DNA of 24,149 bases from CAMTWZ01 sp964412365 (GCA_964412365.1 CAYPOI010000040.1:1-24149); one strand, 5' to 3'; shown: positions 7,139-14,795, counted from the stretch's first letter. The notes: a model not told the origin generated them from the letters alone. Program-made: numbers and translations.

Positions 7139-8331
7139 GAAAAGAAATACTTGGAGATGGTGCCCATGTCTTTGTCGCCTCGACCCGAGCAATTCACAAC
7201 AACGATATCGCTGGCGGATGTGGTCGGCATCAGGGTTTCGAGGTAGGCGAACGCATGACCGGTTTCAATGGCGGGGATGATGCCTTCGAGGCGGCTGGCT
7301 CGCTGCACGCCGGCCATCGCTTCGTCGTCGCTCACCGGGACATACGTCACGCGGTGGATGTCGTGCAAATAGGAATGCTCGGGTCCCACACCTGGATAAT
7401 CCAATCCGGCGCTGATGGAGTGGGCGAGCGCGATTTGTCCGTCGTCGGTTTGAAGCAGATAGCTCAGCGAGCCATGCAACACACCCGGTGAGCCTTTGGC
7501 GAAGGTTGCGGCGGTTTGTCCGCTTTCCACGCCGTGTCCGCCGGCTTCGGTGCCAATCAAACGAACCGACGCATCTTCGATGAACGGATAAAAAATGCCC
7601 ATCGCGTTCGAGCCGCCTCCAACGCATGCGACCACGACATCCGGCAGTTTGCCTTCGATCTGCAAGAGTTGGCGCTTCGTCTCATCGCCGATGATGCGAT
7701 GGAAATTGCGAACCATCATCGGGTATGGATGCGGCCCTACGACCGATCCAATGATGTAAAATGTAGTATCCACGTTCGTCACCCAGTCGCGGATGGCTTC
7801 GTTGGTGGCATCTTTCAATGTTTTAGATCCGCTATGAACCGGAACAACCGTCGCACCGAGGAGACGCATGCGGTCGACGTTCAGTTTTTGGCGTTCGGTG
7901 TCTTCCGCGCCCATGTAGACAATGCATTCCAGCCCGAATTTGGCGCAGACCGTTGCCGTGGCCACTCCATGCTGACCGGCCCCGGTCTCGGCGATGATGC
8001 GTTTCTTGCCCATGCGGCGGGCAAGCAGTACTTGTCCGATCGTGTTGTTGATCTTGTGAGCTCCGGTATGGCAGAGGTCTTCGCGCTTGAGATAGATTTT
8101 GCCTTTTCCGTAATGCTCGGTGAGTCGATCGGCCAAGGTGAGTGGCGTGGGTCGGCCGACATATTCCCTAAGCAGGTCAAGATATTCGGTGTCGAACGAG
8201 GGATCTCGTTGTGCTTGGGCATAGGCTTCTTCCAACTCGACCAACGCAGGAATGAGGATTTCCGGAACGAATTTGCCCCCATAATCACCGAAATAACCGG
8301 TTTCAGAAGGGACGTTGTACGATGGATTCAT
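7135..8331 (-). CDS. trpB: Tryptophan synthase beta subunit TrpB
   Basis: TrpB is the PLP subunit that joins indole and serine to make tryptophan. The 398-residue sequence starts in typical fashion (G-Y-F-G-D-Y-G-G-K-F-V-P-E). It carries the PLP lysine in H-T-G-A-H-K-I-N-N (Lys93) and the ammonia-tunnel region E-T-G-A-G-Q-H-G. The phosphate-cradle loop G-G-G-S-N-A-M-G is in the second half. It is the standard TrpB1 type that pairs with TrpA, consistent with the adjacent trpA. ATG at 8331 overlaps the trpF stop by 4 bases. Confidence 0.97.
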   Translation of the reverse strand: MNPSYNVPSETGYFGDYGGKFVPEILIPALVELEEAYAQAQRDPSFDTEYLDLLREYVGRPTPLTLADRLTEHYGKGKIYLKREDLCHTGAHKINNTIGQVLLARRMGKKRIIAETGAGQHGVATATVCAKFGLECIVYMGAEDTERQKLNVDRMRLLGATVVPVHSGSKTLKDATNEAIRDWVTNVDTTFYIIGSVVGPHPYPMMVRNFHRIIGDETKRQLLQIEGKLPDVVVACVGGGSNAMGIFYPFIEDASVRLIGTEAGGHGVESGQTAATFAKGSPGVLHGSLSYLLQTDDGQIALAHSISAGLDYPGVGPEHSYLHDIHRVTYVPVSDDEAMAGVQRASRLEGIIPAIETGHAFAYLETLMPTTSASDIVVVNCSGRGDKDMGTISKYFFS

Positions 8332-8981
8332 GAATTCAAGGATTCGATGGTTTCAAAAAAATCAGCAAGTTTGGACATGTCTTTCACACCGGGAGAGGTT
8401 TCGAGGCGACTAGACGCATCCACCCCGAATGGGTAAACCGTCTCAACCAAGTCGGTCACGTTTCCGGCATGCAGACCGCCCGACACGAAAAACGGCACAC
8501 CCGGATCGAAATCGATCAGGATGTCCCATGCAAAAGTAGAACCCGTTCCACCGGACTGACCGTTCGTCTTCGTATCGAATAAGAAATAAGCCACACTGTC
8601 GCGGAATGGTGCAGTGAGCCGCATCAGATCATCGGCCGACGTCGTCTCATCCACGCCGAACGCTTTGATCACCGGCTTGTCGAGCATGGATATGTACTCG
8701 GGCGATTCGTCGCCATGGAGTTGGATCATCGACACGCCAGACACCTTCACATACTCGATCACATCATCCAAAGGCTGATTCACAAACACGGCGACGGTTT
8801 TCGGTCCGTGCACCCAGTTGATGATGTCCTTCACCTTTTCTGCGGGGATGTGCCTCGGACTCCCCGGATATGCGATGAAACCGAGGAAATCGGCCATGGC
8901 TCCGGACGCGAAACGGGCGTCTTCAAGGCGTGTGAGTCCGCAGATCTTGGTCTGCACGTGGTAATCGGGATCTACAATCAT
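8328..8981 (-). CDS. trpF: Phosphoribosylanthranilate isomerase TrpF
   Basis: TrpF carries out the Amadori rearrangement of N-phosphoribosylanthranilate to CdRP. The 217-residue TIM barrel shows K-I-C-G-L-T-R at residues 12-18 with the catalytic Cys14. M-I-Q-L-H-G-D-E lies in the middle, and the C-terminal V-S-G-G-L / G-V-D-A-S-S-R-L-E-T-S-P-G-V-K-D region provides phosphate binding. It is a separate gene, not fused to trpC as in enterobacteria. Both junctions are 4-base overlaps (trpC upstream, trpB downstream), and ATG at 8981 fits the family start. Confidence 0.96.
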   Translation of the reverse strand: MIVDPDYHVQTKICGLTRLEDARFASGAMADFLGFIAYPGSPRHIPAEKVKDIINWVHGPKTVAVFVNQPLDDVIEYVKVSGVSMIQLHGDESPEYISMLDKPVIKAFGVDETTSADDLMRLTAPFRDSVAYFLFDTKTNGQSGGTGSTFAWDILIDFDPGVPFFVSGGLHAGNVTDLVETVYPFGVDASSRLETSPGVKDMSKLADFFETIESLNS

Positions 8982-9751
8982 GAAAGTATTTTGGTTAAAG
9001 CCTTGCCCGGATGGACTTGGCGCATGAAATGTTCGCCGATCAATGCGGCGTTGATGTTGTGTTCGCGAAGAGTTTGGATGTCGGCTGGCGTGGTCAAGGC
9101 ACTTTCGGAAACGGTGGCCACATTTGCAGGAGCCGTTTTCAACAGCGCCACACCACGATGCACATCCACCTCAAACGTGCGCAGATCGCGGTTATTGACA
9201 CCGAAAATTCGTACTTGGTTGAAATCGATGGTCGCCACATCCGCCGCGTCGTAGGCCTCGACCAAAATTTCGAGTCCGGCTTCGGAGGCGGCATGATGCA
9301 GCTCGGCCAATTGGGAGCCGCTCAGCACCGTCGCGATGAGGAGGATCGCATCCGCACCCCATCCCTTCGCTTCTTCGATCTGATACTCATCCACAATGAA
9401 ATCTTTCCGAAGCACCGGGATGCTCACTTCGCGCGAAACCGTAGTTAAATACTCCCCCTTTCCTTGAAAAAAGGGCTCGTCGGTCAGCACGCTGATGGCG
9501 GCCGCACCGGCTTCCTGATATTGCGCGGCGATGCGTTGCGGATCAAAATCCTCACGGATCAATCCTTTGGATGGAGATGCTTTCTTGATTTCGGCCAGAA
9601 TGCGCACATCATCTCCCTTCAAGGCATTGTACAGCGAGCGCCGCGGACGATGATAATCCGCGAAGTCACAGAAATCGGCCTTACCCACCTTCCGCTTGCG
9701 GGCAATCAGATCCTCTTTCGTTTGGGCGATGATGCGGTCGAGGATGGTCAT
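8978..9751 (-). CDS. trpC: Indole-3-glycerol phosphate synthase TrpC
   Basis: TrpC closes the indole ring of CdRP with loss of CO2 and water. The 257-residue TIM barrel has the signature A-E-I-K-K-A-S-P-S-K-G at residues 53-63, V-L-R-K-D-F-I in the middle and G-V-N-N-R-D-L near residue 187. S-E-S-A-L follows towards the C-terminus. The N-terminal extension (M-T-I-L-D-R-I-I-A-Q-T-K) is normal for monofunctional TrpC. ATG at 9751 overlaps the trpD stop by 4 bases and its own stop overlaps the trpF start. Confidence 0.97.
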   Translation of the reverse strand: MTILDRIIAQTKEDLIARKRKVGKADFCDFADYHRPRRSLYNALKGDDVRILAEIKKASPSKGLIREDFDPQRIAAQYQEAGAAAISVLTDEPFFQGKGEYLTTVSREVSIPVLRKDFIVDEYQIEEAKGWGADAILLIATVLSGSQLAELHHAASEAGLEILVEAYDAADVATIDFNQVRIFGVNNRDLRTFEVDVHRGVALLKTAPANVATVSESALTTPADIQTLREHNINAALIGEHFMRQVHPGKALTKILS

Positions 9752-10764
9752 CTGCTGGCACGGATGTAGGTGGTCAGTACCTGTTTCGCGGAGCCAGACA
9801 TCACGCTTTCGCGAGCTAGCTCAATGCCTTCCGTCAAATTTGGGGCTTTTCCGGACAGCTCGATCGCTTTTCCGGCATTCAGAAAAACAACCTCATTTTG
9901 AGCGCGGGTGCCGTTTCCATCGAGAATCGCACTAAGAATGGCGGCGTTCTCGGCCGCATCCCCACCTTTCAAATCGTCGGAATCGGATTTCGCAAGTCCA
10001 TGGGCCGACGCATCGAGGCGATACGGCGAGCGAAGTAGGCGTCCGTGGATTTCATACACATCGGAAAGGGATGTGGTGCTGAGTTCATCCAATCCGTCGT
10101 GCGAATACACGGTTGCCGCGGCTTCCGAATCCAAGTGGACCAAGATATTGGCCATGGTTTCGGCGGTTTCGCGGCTGTATGCGCCGATCAGTTGGCGTTT
10201 CACACCGGCAGGATTCAGCAACGGACCCAGAATGTTGAAAAAGGTCCGCATCCCCAATGATTTCCTCACCGGACCCACATGCTTCATCGCCGGATGAAAC
10301 AGCGGAGCGAAAAGAAACGTGATTCCTGCTTCCTGAAACACCTGTTCCGCTTTTTCTTTGCCGAGCATGGCGTTTCCACCTAAGGCCTCAAGCACATCCG
10401 CGCTGCCGCTCCGGCTCGAAATGCTGCGGTTTCCATGCTTGATGACCGGTACTCCGGCTCCAGCCACCACAAACGCCACCGTCGTCGAGATATTGAAACT
10501 ACCAGAATGATCGCCGCCGGTTCCGCATACATCCACCGCGCCGGTCACATCCACCTCCACCGGAATCGCCGCATAGCGCATCACATTCACGAACGCGGTG
10601 AGTTCATGGATGCGCTCGCCCTTGGCACGCATCCCGAACAGGAAGGCCGCGATCTGACTTTCAGGCACATCCCCCGAAATGATATTCGTCAGCGCGGATG
10701 AGGCTTCTTCAGCGGTCAGATCCTCACGGTTCGCCAGCTTATGCAAGATGTCATTCATGCTCAT
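9748..10764 (-). CDS. trpD: Anthranilate phosphoribosyltransferase TrpD
   Basis: TrpD transfers phosphoribose from PRPP to anthranilate. The 338-residue protein carries the PRPP-loop G-T-G-G-D at residues 81-85 followed by S-G-S-F-N-I-S-T. It also has the conserved K-H-G-N-R-S-I-S-S-R-S-G-S-A-D at 109-123. It is a stand-alone gene of normal length, not fused to trpG. Two start codons lie close together (10764 and 10758). The first is preferred because it makes the same ATGA overlap with the trpG stop as at the neighbouring junctions. Confidence 0.96.
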   Translation of the reverse strand: MSMNDILHKLANREDLTAEEASSALTNIISGDVPESQIAAFLFGMRAKGERIHELTAFVNVMRYAAIPVEVDVTGAVDVCGTGGDHSGSFNISTTVAFVVAGAGVPVIKHGNRSISSRSGSADVLEALGGNAMLGKEKAEQVFQEAGITFLFAPLFHPAMKHVGPVRKSLGMRTFFNILGPLLNPAGVKRQLIGAYSRETAETMANILVHLDSEAAATVYSHDGLDELSTTSLSDVYEIHGRLLRSPYRLDASAHGLAKSDSDDLKGGDAAENAAILSAILDGNGTRAQNEVVFLNAGKAIELSGKAPNLTEGIELARESVMSGSAKQVLTTYIRASR

Positions 10765-11324
10765 GAGGCCAACCAGTTGCGCACCAGCTTCGGTCCTTCG
10801 ACCGTCAGAATGCTTTCGGGATGAAATTGAATACCCTGCACCGGATGCTCCGCATGCCGAAGTCCCATGATCACTCCATCATTCGTTTCGGCGGTGATGG
10901 TCAGGGATGCGGGAAGATCGTCCCTCCTCACCACCAAGGAATGATAGCGCGTGGCGGTGAATCCTTGCGGGATGTCGGCGAAAATGCGTTCGCTGTCATG
11001 AAAAATATCGGATGTTTTTCCATGCATGAGGGATGGAGCGTGAATCACGGCACCACCATAAACCAAGCCGATGGCTTGATGTCCCAAGCACACGCCCAAC
11101 ATCGGAATCTTGGGTCCGAGGCGGCGAATCAGTTCCACCATGATGCCCGCATCTTCGGGTCGACCCGGACCTGGAGACAGTAAAATCTTCTCCGGATTCC
11201 ATGCTTCCACTTGGTCTACCGTCACCGCATCATTGCGTTCCACACGATAGTCATCCGTATGCTGTGCAACGAGATGAACCAAGTTGTATGTGAAACTATC
11301 GTAATTATCGAGAATCAAAATCAT
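10761..11324 (-). CDS. trpG: Anthranilate synthase glutamine amidotransferase subunit TrpG
   Basis: TrpG hydrolyses glutamine and delivers ammonia to TrpE for anthranilate formation. The 187-residue class I amidotransferase opens with I-L-I-L-D-N-Y-D-S-F-T-Y-N-L. It has the S-P-G-P-G-R-P segment at 50-56, the nucleophile Cys79 in G-V-C-L-G-H-Q, and the His168/Glu170 pair in Q-F-H-P-E-S. Proteins of this type may also serve PabB, but the location within the trp run makes the TrpE role the natural one. It is separated from trpE by trpS, which is unusual. Both flanking junctions are 4-base overlaps. Confidence 0.95.
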   Translation of the reverse strand: MILILDNYDSFTYNLVHLVAQHTDDYRVERNDAVTVDQVEAWNPEKILLSPGPGRPEDAGIMVELIRRLGPKIPMLGVCLGHQAIGLVYGGAVIHAPSLMHGKTSDIFHDSERIFADIPQGFTATRYHSLVVRRDDLPASLTITAETNDGVIMGLRHAEHPVQGIQFHPESILTVEGPKLVRNWLAS

Positions 11325-12301
11325 AGAGAAAATTGTCTTAGAATTCCGGTCGCTTCGCGGATGGGTTTCATGACCGATTCCGCCTTGGCACGGGCCGCAT
11401 CGCCTCCGGATTTGAGCACAGCCAACACATGGGCTTCGTCGTTTTGTAAAGCTTTTCGAGTCTCGCGCGCATCTTGGAAATAGTCTTCAAGCAATCCCAA
11501 CAAGTCCTTTTTCGCGTGACCGTACCCATAACCACCCGCGCGGTATTTTCGTGCGATGTCGGCCGTGACGGATGCATCCGCCACTAGTCTAATCAGCGCG
11601 AACACATTGCACGTTTCAGGATCTTTAGGGGATTCCAAAGGCGTGGAGTCGGTTTGAATCGACATCACTTTTTCTTTCAGGACTTTTCCTTCATCGAAGA
11701 TGCCGATCGTGTTGTCATAGGACTTCGACATTTTGCGTCCGTCGATACCCGGCACCGTGGCCACTTCTTTCACGATATGGGCTTCCGGAAGCCGTAGCAA
11801 TTCCTCACCATAGGTGTTGTTGAACTTGATGGCCAGATCGCGCGTGATTTCGATATGCTGTTTCTGATCCGCCCCTACCGGCACGAGATCGGAATGATAA
11901 ATGAGGATATCCGCTGCTTGAAGGATGGGATACGTGAATAAGCCCACATTCGCACCGAGTCCTTGGGCCACTTTGTCCTTATAAGAGACAGCTTTTTCCA
12001 TCAGGCTGACCGGAGACATCGTTCCCAGCATCCAAGCCAATTCCGTGACTTGCGGAACATCACTTTGCACGAAAAACGTGCATTTGGATGGATCCAAGCC
12101 CAATGCCATATAATCAATGGCGATGTCGAGCGTGTGGCGACGCATGAGGGCGCCATCATGCCGCGAGGTCATCGCATGATAATTCGCAATGAAATAATAG
12201 GCCTCCCCTTGGTTTTGAAGCGCGATATGCTGCTTCATGGCACCGAAGTAGTTGCCGATATGTAATCGCCCTGAAGGCGTGATACCCGATAAGATGGTCA
12301 T
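11321..12301 (-). CDS. trpS: Tryptophan--tRNA ligase TrpS embedded in the trp operon
   Basis: TrpS charges tRNA-Trp with tryptophan. The 326-residue class Ic synthetase has the first ATP signature in G-R-L-H-I-G-N-Y (HIGN at residues 14-17). The tryptophan-pocket region is I-L-Q-A-A-D-I-L around 126-133, then V-G-A-D-Q-K-Q-H-I-E, and the second ATP signature K-M-S-K-S is at 190-194. All catalytic motifs look intact, so it should be active rather than a degenerate regulatory paralogue. It lies between trpE and trpG with ATGA overlaps on both sides. It is thus co-transcribed with the biosynthetic genes and lies downstream of the attenuator that senses charged tRNA-Trp. Whether the genome has a second trpS cannot be seen here. 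Confidence 0.96.
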   Translation of the reverse strand: MTILSGITPSGRLHIGNYFGAMKQHIALQNQGEAYYFIANYHAMTSRHDGALMRRHTLDIAIDYMALGLDPSKCTFFVQSDVPQVTELAWMLGTMSPVSLMEKAVSYKDKVAQGLGANVGLFTYPILQAADILIYHSDLVPVGADQKQHIEITRDLAIKFNNTYGEELLRLPEAHIVKEVATVPGIDGRKMSKSYDNTIGIFDEGKVLKEKVMSIQTDSTPLESPKDPETCNVFALIRLVADASVTADIARKYRAGGYGYGHAKKDLLGLLEDYFQDARETRKALQNDEAHVLAVLKSGGDAARAKAESVMKPIREATGILRQFSL

Positions 12302-13764
12302 GATGTCATGTTCAGTGCCAGGCTCAAGGCTTCCACCAAGGCTCCGGCTTTGTTCACGGTTTCGTCATATTCGTTTTGAGGCACCGAATCGGCAACGATT
12401 CCGGCTCCCGCTTGGATGTACACGGTATCGCGTGTGGCCACCATCGTGCGGATCGCGATACAGGTGTCCATGTTTCCGCTGAAATCGAAATAACCGACGG
12501 CACCTGCATAAGGTCCGCGTTTGGTCGATTCCAAGGCATCAATGATTTGCATCGCCCTTACTTTGGGCGCGCCGCTGACGGTTCCGGCAGGGAAACACCA
12601 TTTCAGGGCATCGACAGCGGATTTGTCCTTAGCAAGGTCTCCCCTCACATCGCTCACGATATGCATCACATGGGAATAACGGACCACAATTCGATCCCGC
12701 ACCAGATGCACGCTACCTGCCGTGGAAATGCGGCTCAGATCATTCCTGCCTAGATCCACCAGCATGATGTGCTCGGACAATTCTTTCGGGTCGGCCATCA
12801 GATCGGCTTCCAATGCCGCATCTTCCTCATCACTTTTCCCGCGCTTGCGGGTCCCGGCGATCGGCAGCACTTCCGCTTTTCCATCCTGCACGCGCACCAA
12901 TACTTCCGGCGAGGATCCGACCAGCGCGAACCCATCGAAATCCAGATAAAACAAGTATGGGGATGGATTCACCATCCGAAGCGCCCGATACAACATGAAA
13001 CGATCGCCTGTGAATCCTTTGCTGAACCGCTGACTCAGCACCACCTGGAAAATATCTCCCTCATAAATGTGGTTCTTCGCAGTCTCCACCATCTCGGCGA
13101 ACCGCTCCGGTGTCGTATTGCTTTTCAGAGGCTCGGGCGATAAGGAGAATGGTGTGGATCCGGATTGGTCCCCCATCGCCACATCCTGCATCCGATTCAA
13201 TGAGTCTTGCGCGGCGTCATACGCGGCTTGAACATCCTCATCCCCATTCAATCGAACGGTTTTGATCAGAATGATGCGGTGTTTCACATGGTCGAAGGCG
13301 TACACCTCATCATAAAATCCCCAGATGGCATCGGGCAGGCCCAGATCGTCGTTCGGCACATCCGGAAGGTGTTCGGTGAAGCGGACCGTATCGTAGCTCG
13401 AAAACCCGACCGCACCCGCAGTGAAGCGTGGCAGATCGTTGATTTTCGGCTCGGTGTATTCGTTGGTCAACTCGTGCAAAACATCATAATAGTCGGATGC
13501 GGGATGCTCCCAAGTCGTTCCATCGCGCTCGACGGTGAGTTTGGCCTGCTTCAGATGAAGCGTCTGATATGGATTTCGTCCGATGAACGAATAACGAGCC
13601 AAGTGCTCGCCCCCTTCCACTGATTCAAGCAAAAACGGGAATTTGGCGCCGGAGCGGATTCGCAAAAACAGGGACACCGGCGTGAGCACATCGGCCAGCA
13701 GCATCCGGTGGACCGGAATGGCCGTGTGTGTTTTCGCATACTTTCGGAAGGTCTCGAACGTCAT
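12298..13764 (-). CDS. trpE: Anthranilate synthase component I TrpE
   Basis: TrpE converts chorismate plus ammonia to anthranilate and pyruvate, the committed step of tryptophan synthesis. The 488-residue protein carries the N-terminal tryptophan-binding motif L-L-E-S (residues 45-48) with R-Y-S-F downstream, so feedback inhibition by tryptophan is expected. The C-terminal chorismate-binding domain shows P-I-A-G-T-R-K-R-G, E-H-I-M-L-V-D-L-G-R-N-D, F-P-A-G-T-V-S-G-A-P-K and Y-I-Q-A-G-A-G-I-V-A-D-S. ATG at 13764 has no clear Shine-Dalgarno sequence. It begins 25 bases after the U tract of the attenuator terminator, and its stop overlaps the trpS start by 4 bases. Confidence 0.97.
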   Translation of the reverse strand: MTFETFRKYAKTHTAIPVHRMLLADVLTPVSLFLRIRSGAKFPFLLESVEGGEHLARYSFIGRNPYQTLHLKQAKLTVERDGTTWEHPASDYYDVLHELTNEYTEPKINDLPRFTAGAVGFSSYDTVRFTEHLPDVPNDDLGLPDAIWGFYDEVYAFDHVKHRIILIKTVRLNGDEDVQAAYDAAQDSLNRMQDVAMGDQSGSTPFSLSPEPLKSNTTPERFAEMVETAKNHIYEGDIFQVVLSQRFSKGFTGDRFMLYRALRMVNPSPYLFYLDFDGFALVGSSPEVLVRVQDGKAEVLPIAGTRKRGKSDEEDAALEADLMADPKELSEHIMLVDLGRNDLSRISTAGSVHLVRDRIVVRYSHVMHIVSDVRGDLAKDKSAVDALKWCFPAGTVSGAPKVRAMQIIDALESTKRGPYAGAVGYFDFSGNMDTCIAIRTMVATRDTVYIQAGAGIVADSVPQNEYDETVNKAGALVEALSLALNMTS

Positions 13765-13789
13765 AAGGGTTTAATCAAACAGAAAAGAC

Positions 13790-13824
13790 AAAAAAAAGCC
13801 CGCGTCAGCATACTGAAGCGGGCT
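13790..13824 (-). terminator. Attenuator terminator (3:4 hairpin plus U tract) before trpE
   Basis: On the minus strand AGCCCGC (13824-13818) pairs with GCGGGCT (13803-13797). Inside it TCAG (13816-13813) pairs with CTGA (13808-13805) around a TATG loop, with a single T/C mismatch between the two stems. Seven further T residues (13796-13790) follow the stem. This is a textbook intrinsic terminator located in the leader, before the first structural gene. On the plus strand the hairpin is followed by TTGGGAG, so it is not a terminator for plus-strand transcripts. Confidence 0.93.
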
Positions 13825-13886
13825 TGGGAGAATGTCGGAATTTGTTAAAAACACACCATCAGCCACACCGCTTCACGCGATTGGCC
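13814..13886 (-). promoter_or_regulatory. Tryptophan attenuator switch: 1:2 hairpin and 2:3 antiterminator
   Basis: Region 1, GGCCAATCGC (13886-13877), covers the end of the third Trp codon and the codons after it. It pairs with region 2, GCGGT-G-TGGCT (13871-13861), as about 10 pairs with one bulged G and a GTGAA loop, counting G:U pairs. Region 2 with the stop codon, TGAAGCG (13875-13869) plus GGCT (13864-13861), can instead pair with region 3, CGCTTCA and AGCC (13824-13814). That gives 11 pairs with a 4-base bulge and mutually excludes the terminator stem. A ribosome stalled on the Trp codons covers region 1 and frees region 2 to pair with 3 (read-through). A ribosome at the stop codon covers region 2 and lets 3:4 form (termination). 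The pairing was worked out by eye. Confidence 0.88.
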
Positions 13887-13920
13887 ACCACCAGGGATTG
13901 TTGGAATGGATGTGTTTCAT
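13873..13920 (-). CDS. trpL: trp operon leader peptide (MKHIHSNNPWWWPIA)
   Basis: A 15-codon reading frame on the minus strand, starting with ATG at 13920 and ending with TGA at 13873. It encodes M-K-H-I-H-S-N-N-P-W-W-W-P-I-A. Three consecutive TGG codons (13893-13885) lie in a 15-residue peptide, which is very unlikely by chance. The frame sits 109 bases ahead of trpE and directly before a switchable terminator. Its stop codon overlaps region 2 of the switch, where a terminating ribosome would block the antiterminator. No Shine-Dalgarno sequence is visible before the ATG; the upstream bases are AT-rich. Confidence 0.92.
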   Translation of the reverse strand: MKHIHSNNPWWWPIA

Positions 13921-13963
13921 GATGGGTTGAAATTATTGCAATAGGCAACGAATTGCAAATTTG

Positions 13964-13971
13964 GTTATACT
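13964..13971. promoter_or_regulatory. Candidate shared -10 core of a divergent promoter
   Basis: Between the trp leader and the plus-strand lipoprotein gene there is a near-palindromic GTTATAC core. Read on the minus strand it gives TATAAC (13969-13964), which would place a transcript start about 37 bases before the leader-peptide ATG. Read on the plus strand it gives TATACT (13966-13971), which would start a transcript only a few bases before the lipoprotein ATG at 13986. Neither direction has a good -35 box at normal spacing. A weaker minus-strand alternative is TTGCAA (13958-13953), 17 bases, then TAATTT (13935-13930). Confidence 0.35.
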
Positions 13972-13985
13972 TGAAACTCATAAAA

Positions 13986-14795
13986 ATGGTGATTTTGCAA
14001 CGTATCCGGTTTATTCCCCTGCTTTTTTCACTGGCGTTCCTGTCGTGCGATTCGGAACCCGGTCTGCCAACCCAGAGTCCTTCCGATTACCGGCTCTCCC
14101 AACTGACGATCCAACCGAACCCGATCGTGTTCACACCCGAGCAATCGGTAAAAGACACGACCGTGCAAGTCCGATTCCAGGTACGGGTGATGGATGGTGT
14201 CGCCGGCGGTCCGAATCCGTCCGTTCTGGTCTTCGATTCATCGAACGATGTCGCCATCGCTGAAGCCGTGATGACACCCGTCTCCGGGTCCACCGACTTG
14301 TATGAACATGTGATGTCGATTGCGACGACCACCACCTCCATCCGATCCTTCAATGTGTCTGTCTACATGGTGGATGTGGACGTGCCGGTATCCAACAGCA
14401 TTAGCGGTCAGGTCTCCATCACTGGATTTTCCACAGGCCGACCCATTCTTCTTTTCGAGCAAACACCGGCTACCGTAAATATCCCCACTTCCGGACAGCA
14501 GTCCTTCGATCTAAAAGCGAAAGTCGCCCATCCAAACGGACTTAGTGTGATCGAACGGGTTGAAGTAGCCATCCGCGGACAAAACGGAGTTGCCTTGTCT
14601 GGCTCGCCGTTTCAATTGTTCGATGACGGAAACCTGGGCACAACCGGAGATGTTGCCGCAGGCGATAGCTTGTACACACGGCGTTTCGTGATCTCTTCGA
14701 GCAACAATCCCGATACCTATACCCTGAAATACGTGGCGATCGACCGTTTCGGAGCGGCTAGCGACACTCTTACCGCCACCATGAGGTTCCAGTGA
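13986..14795 (+). CDS. Predicted lipoprotein with Ig-like / beta-sandwich domain
   Basis: A 269-residue protein with a lipoprotein signal: positively charged start, hydrophobic run, then A-F-L-S-C with Cys21 the likely lipidated residue, followed by D-S-E-P-G. The frame can be extended back to a TTG at 13953, but only the ATG at 13986 gives a normal signal peptide. The mature protein looks all-beta. The C-terminal half holds F-D-D-G-N-L-G-T-T-G-D-V-A-A-G-D-S-L-Y, a D-D-G...A-G-D-x-x-Y pattern seen in surface Ig-like domains of Bacteroidota. It has no catalytic motif. It is the first gene of a four-gene plus-strand run for exported proteins, and its stop overlaps the GTG start of the next gene. 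Confidence 0.8.
   Translation: MVILQRIRFIPLLFSLAFLSCDSEPGLPTQSPSDYRLSQLTIQPNPIVFTPEQSVKDTTVQVRFQVRVMDGVAGGPNPSVLVFDSSNDVAIAEAVMTPVSGSTDLYEHVMSIATTTTSIRSFNVSVYMVDVDVPVSNSISGQVSITGFSTGRPILLFEQTPATVNIPTSGQQSFDLKAKVAHPNGLSVIERVEVAIRGQNGVALSGSPFQLFDDGNLGTTGDVAAGDSLYTRRFVISSSNNPDTYTLKYVAIDRFGAASDTLTATMRFQ

Noticed and set aside
7516..8436. Long plus-strand open frame (306 codons) opposite trpB and trpF
   Set aside because: It lies wholly antisense to two well-supported genes, and its translation has no recognisable domain. Long antisense frames are common in GC-rich codon usage.
13790..13824. Bidirectional terminator also serving plus-strand transcription
   Set aside because: On the plus strand the hairpin is followed by TTGGGAG rather than a T tract, and no plus-strand gene ends nearby.
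13953..13985. TTG-started N-terminal extension of the plus-strand lipoprotein
   Set aside because: It would precede a normal signal peptide with extra residues and cross the likely promoter core; the ATG at 13986 fits better.
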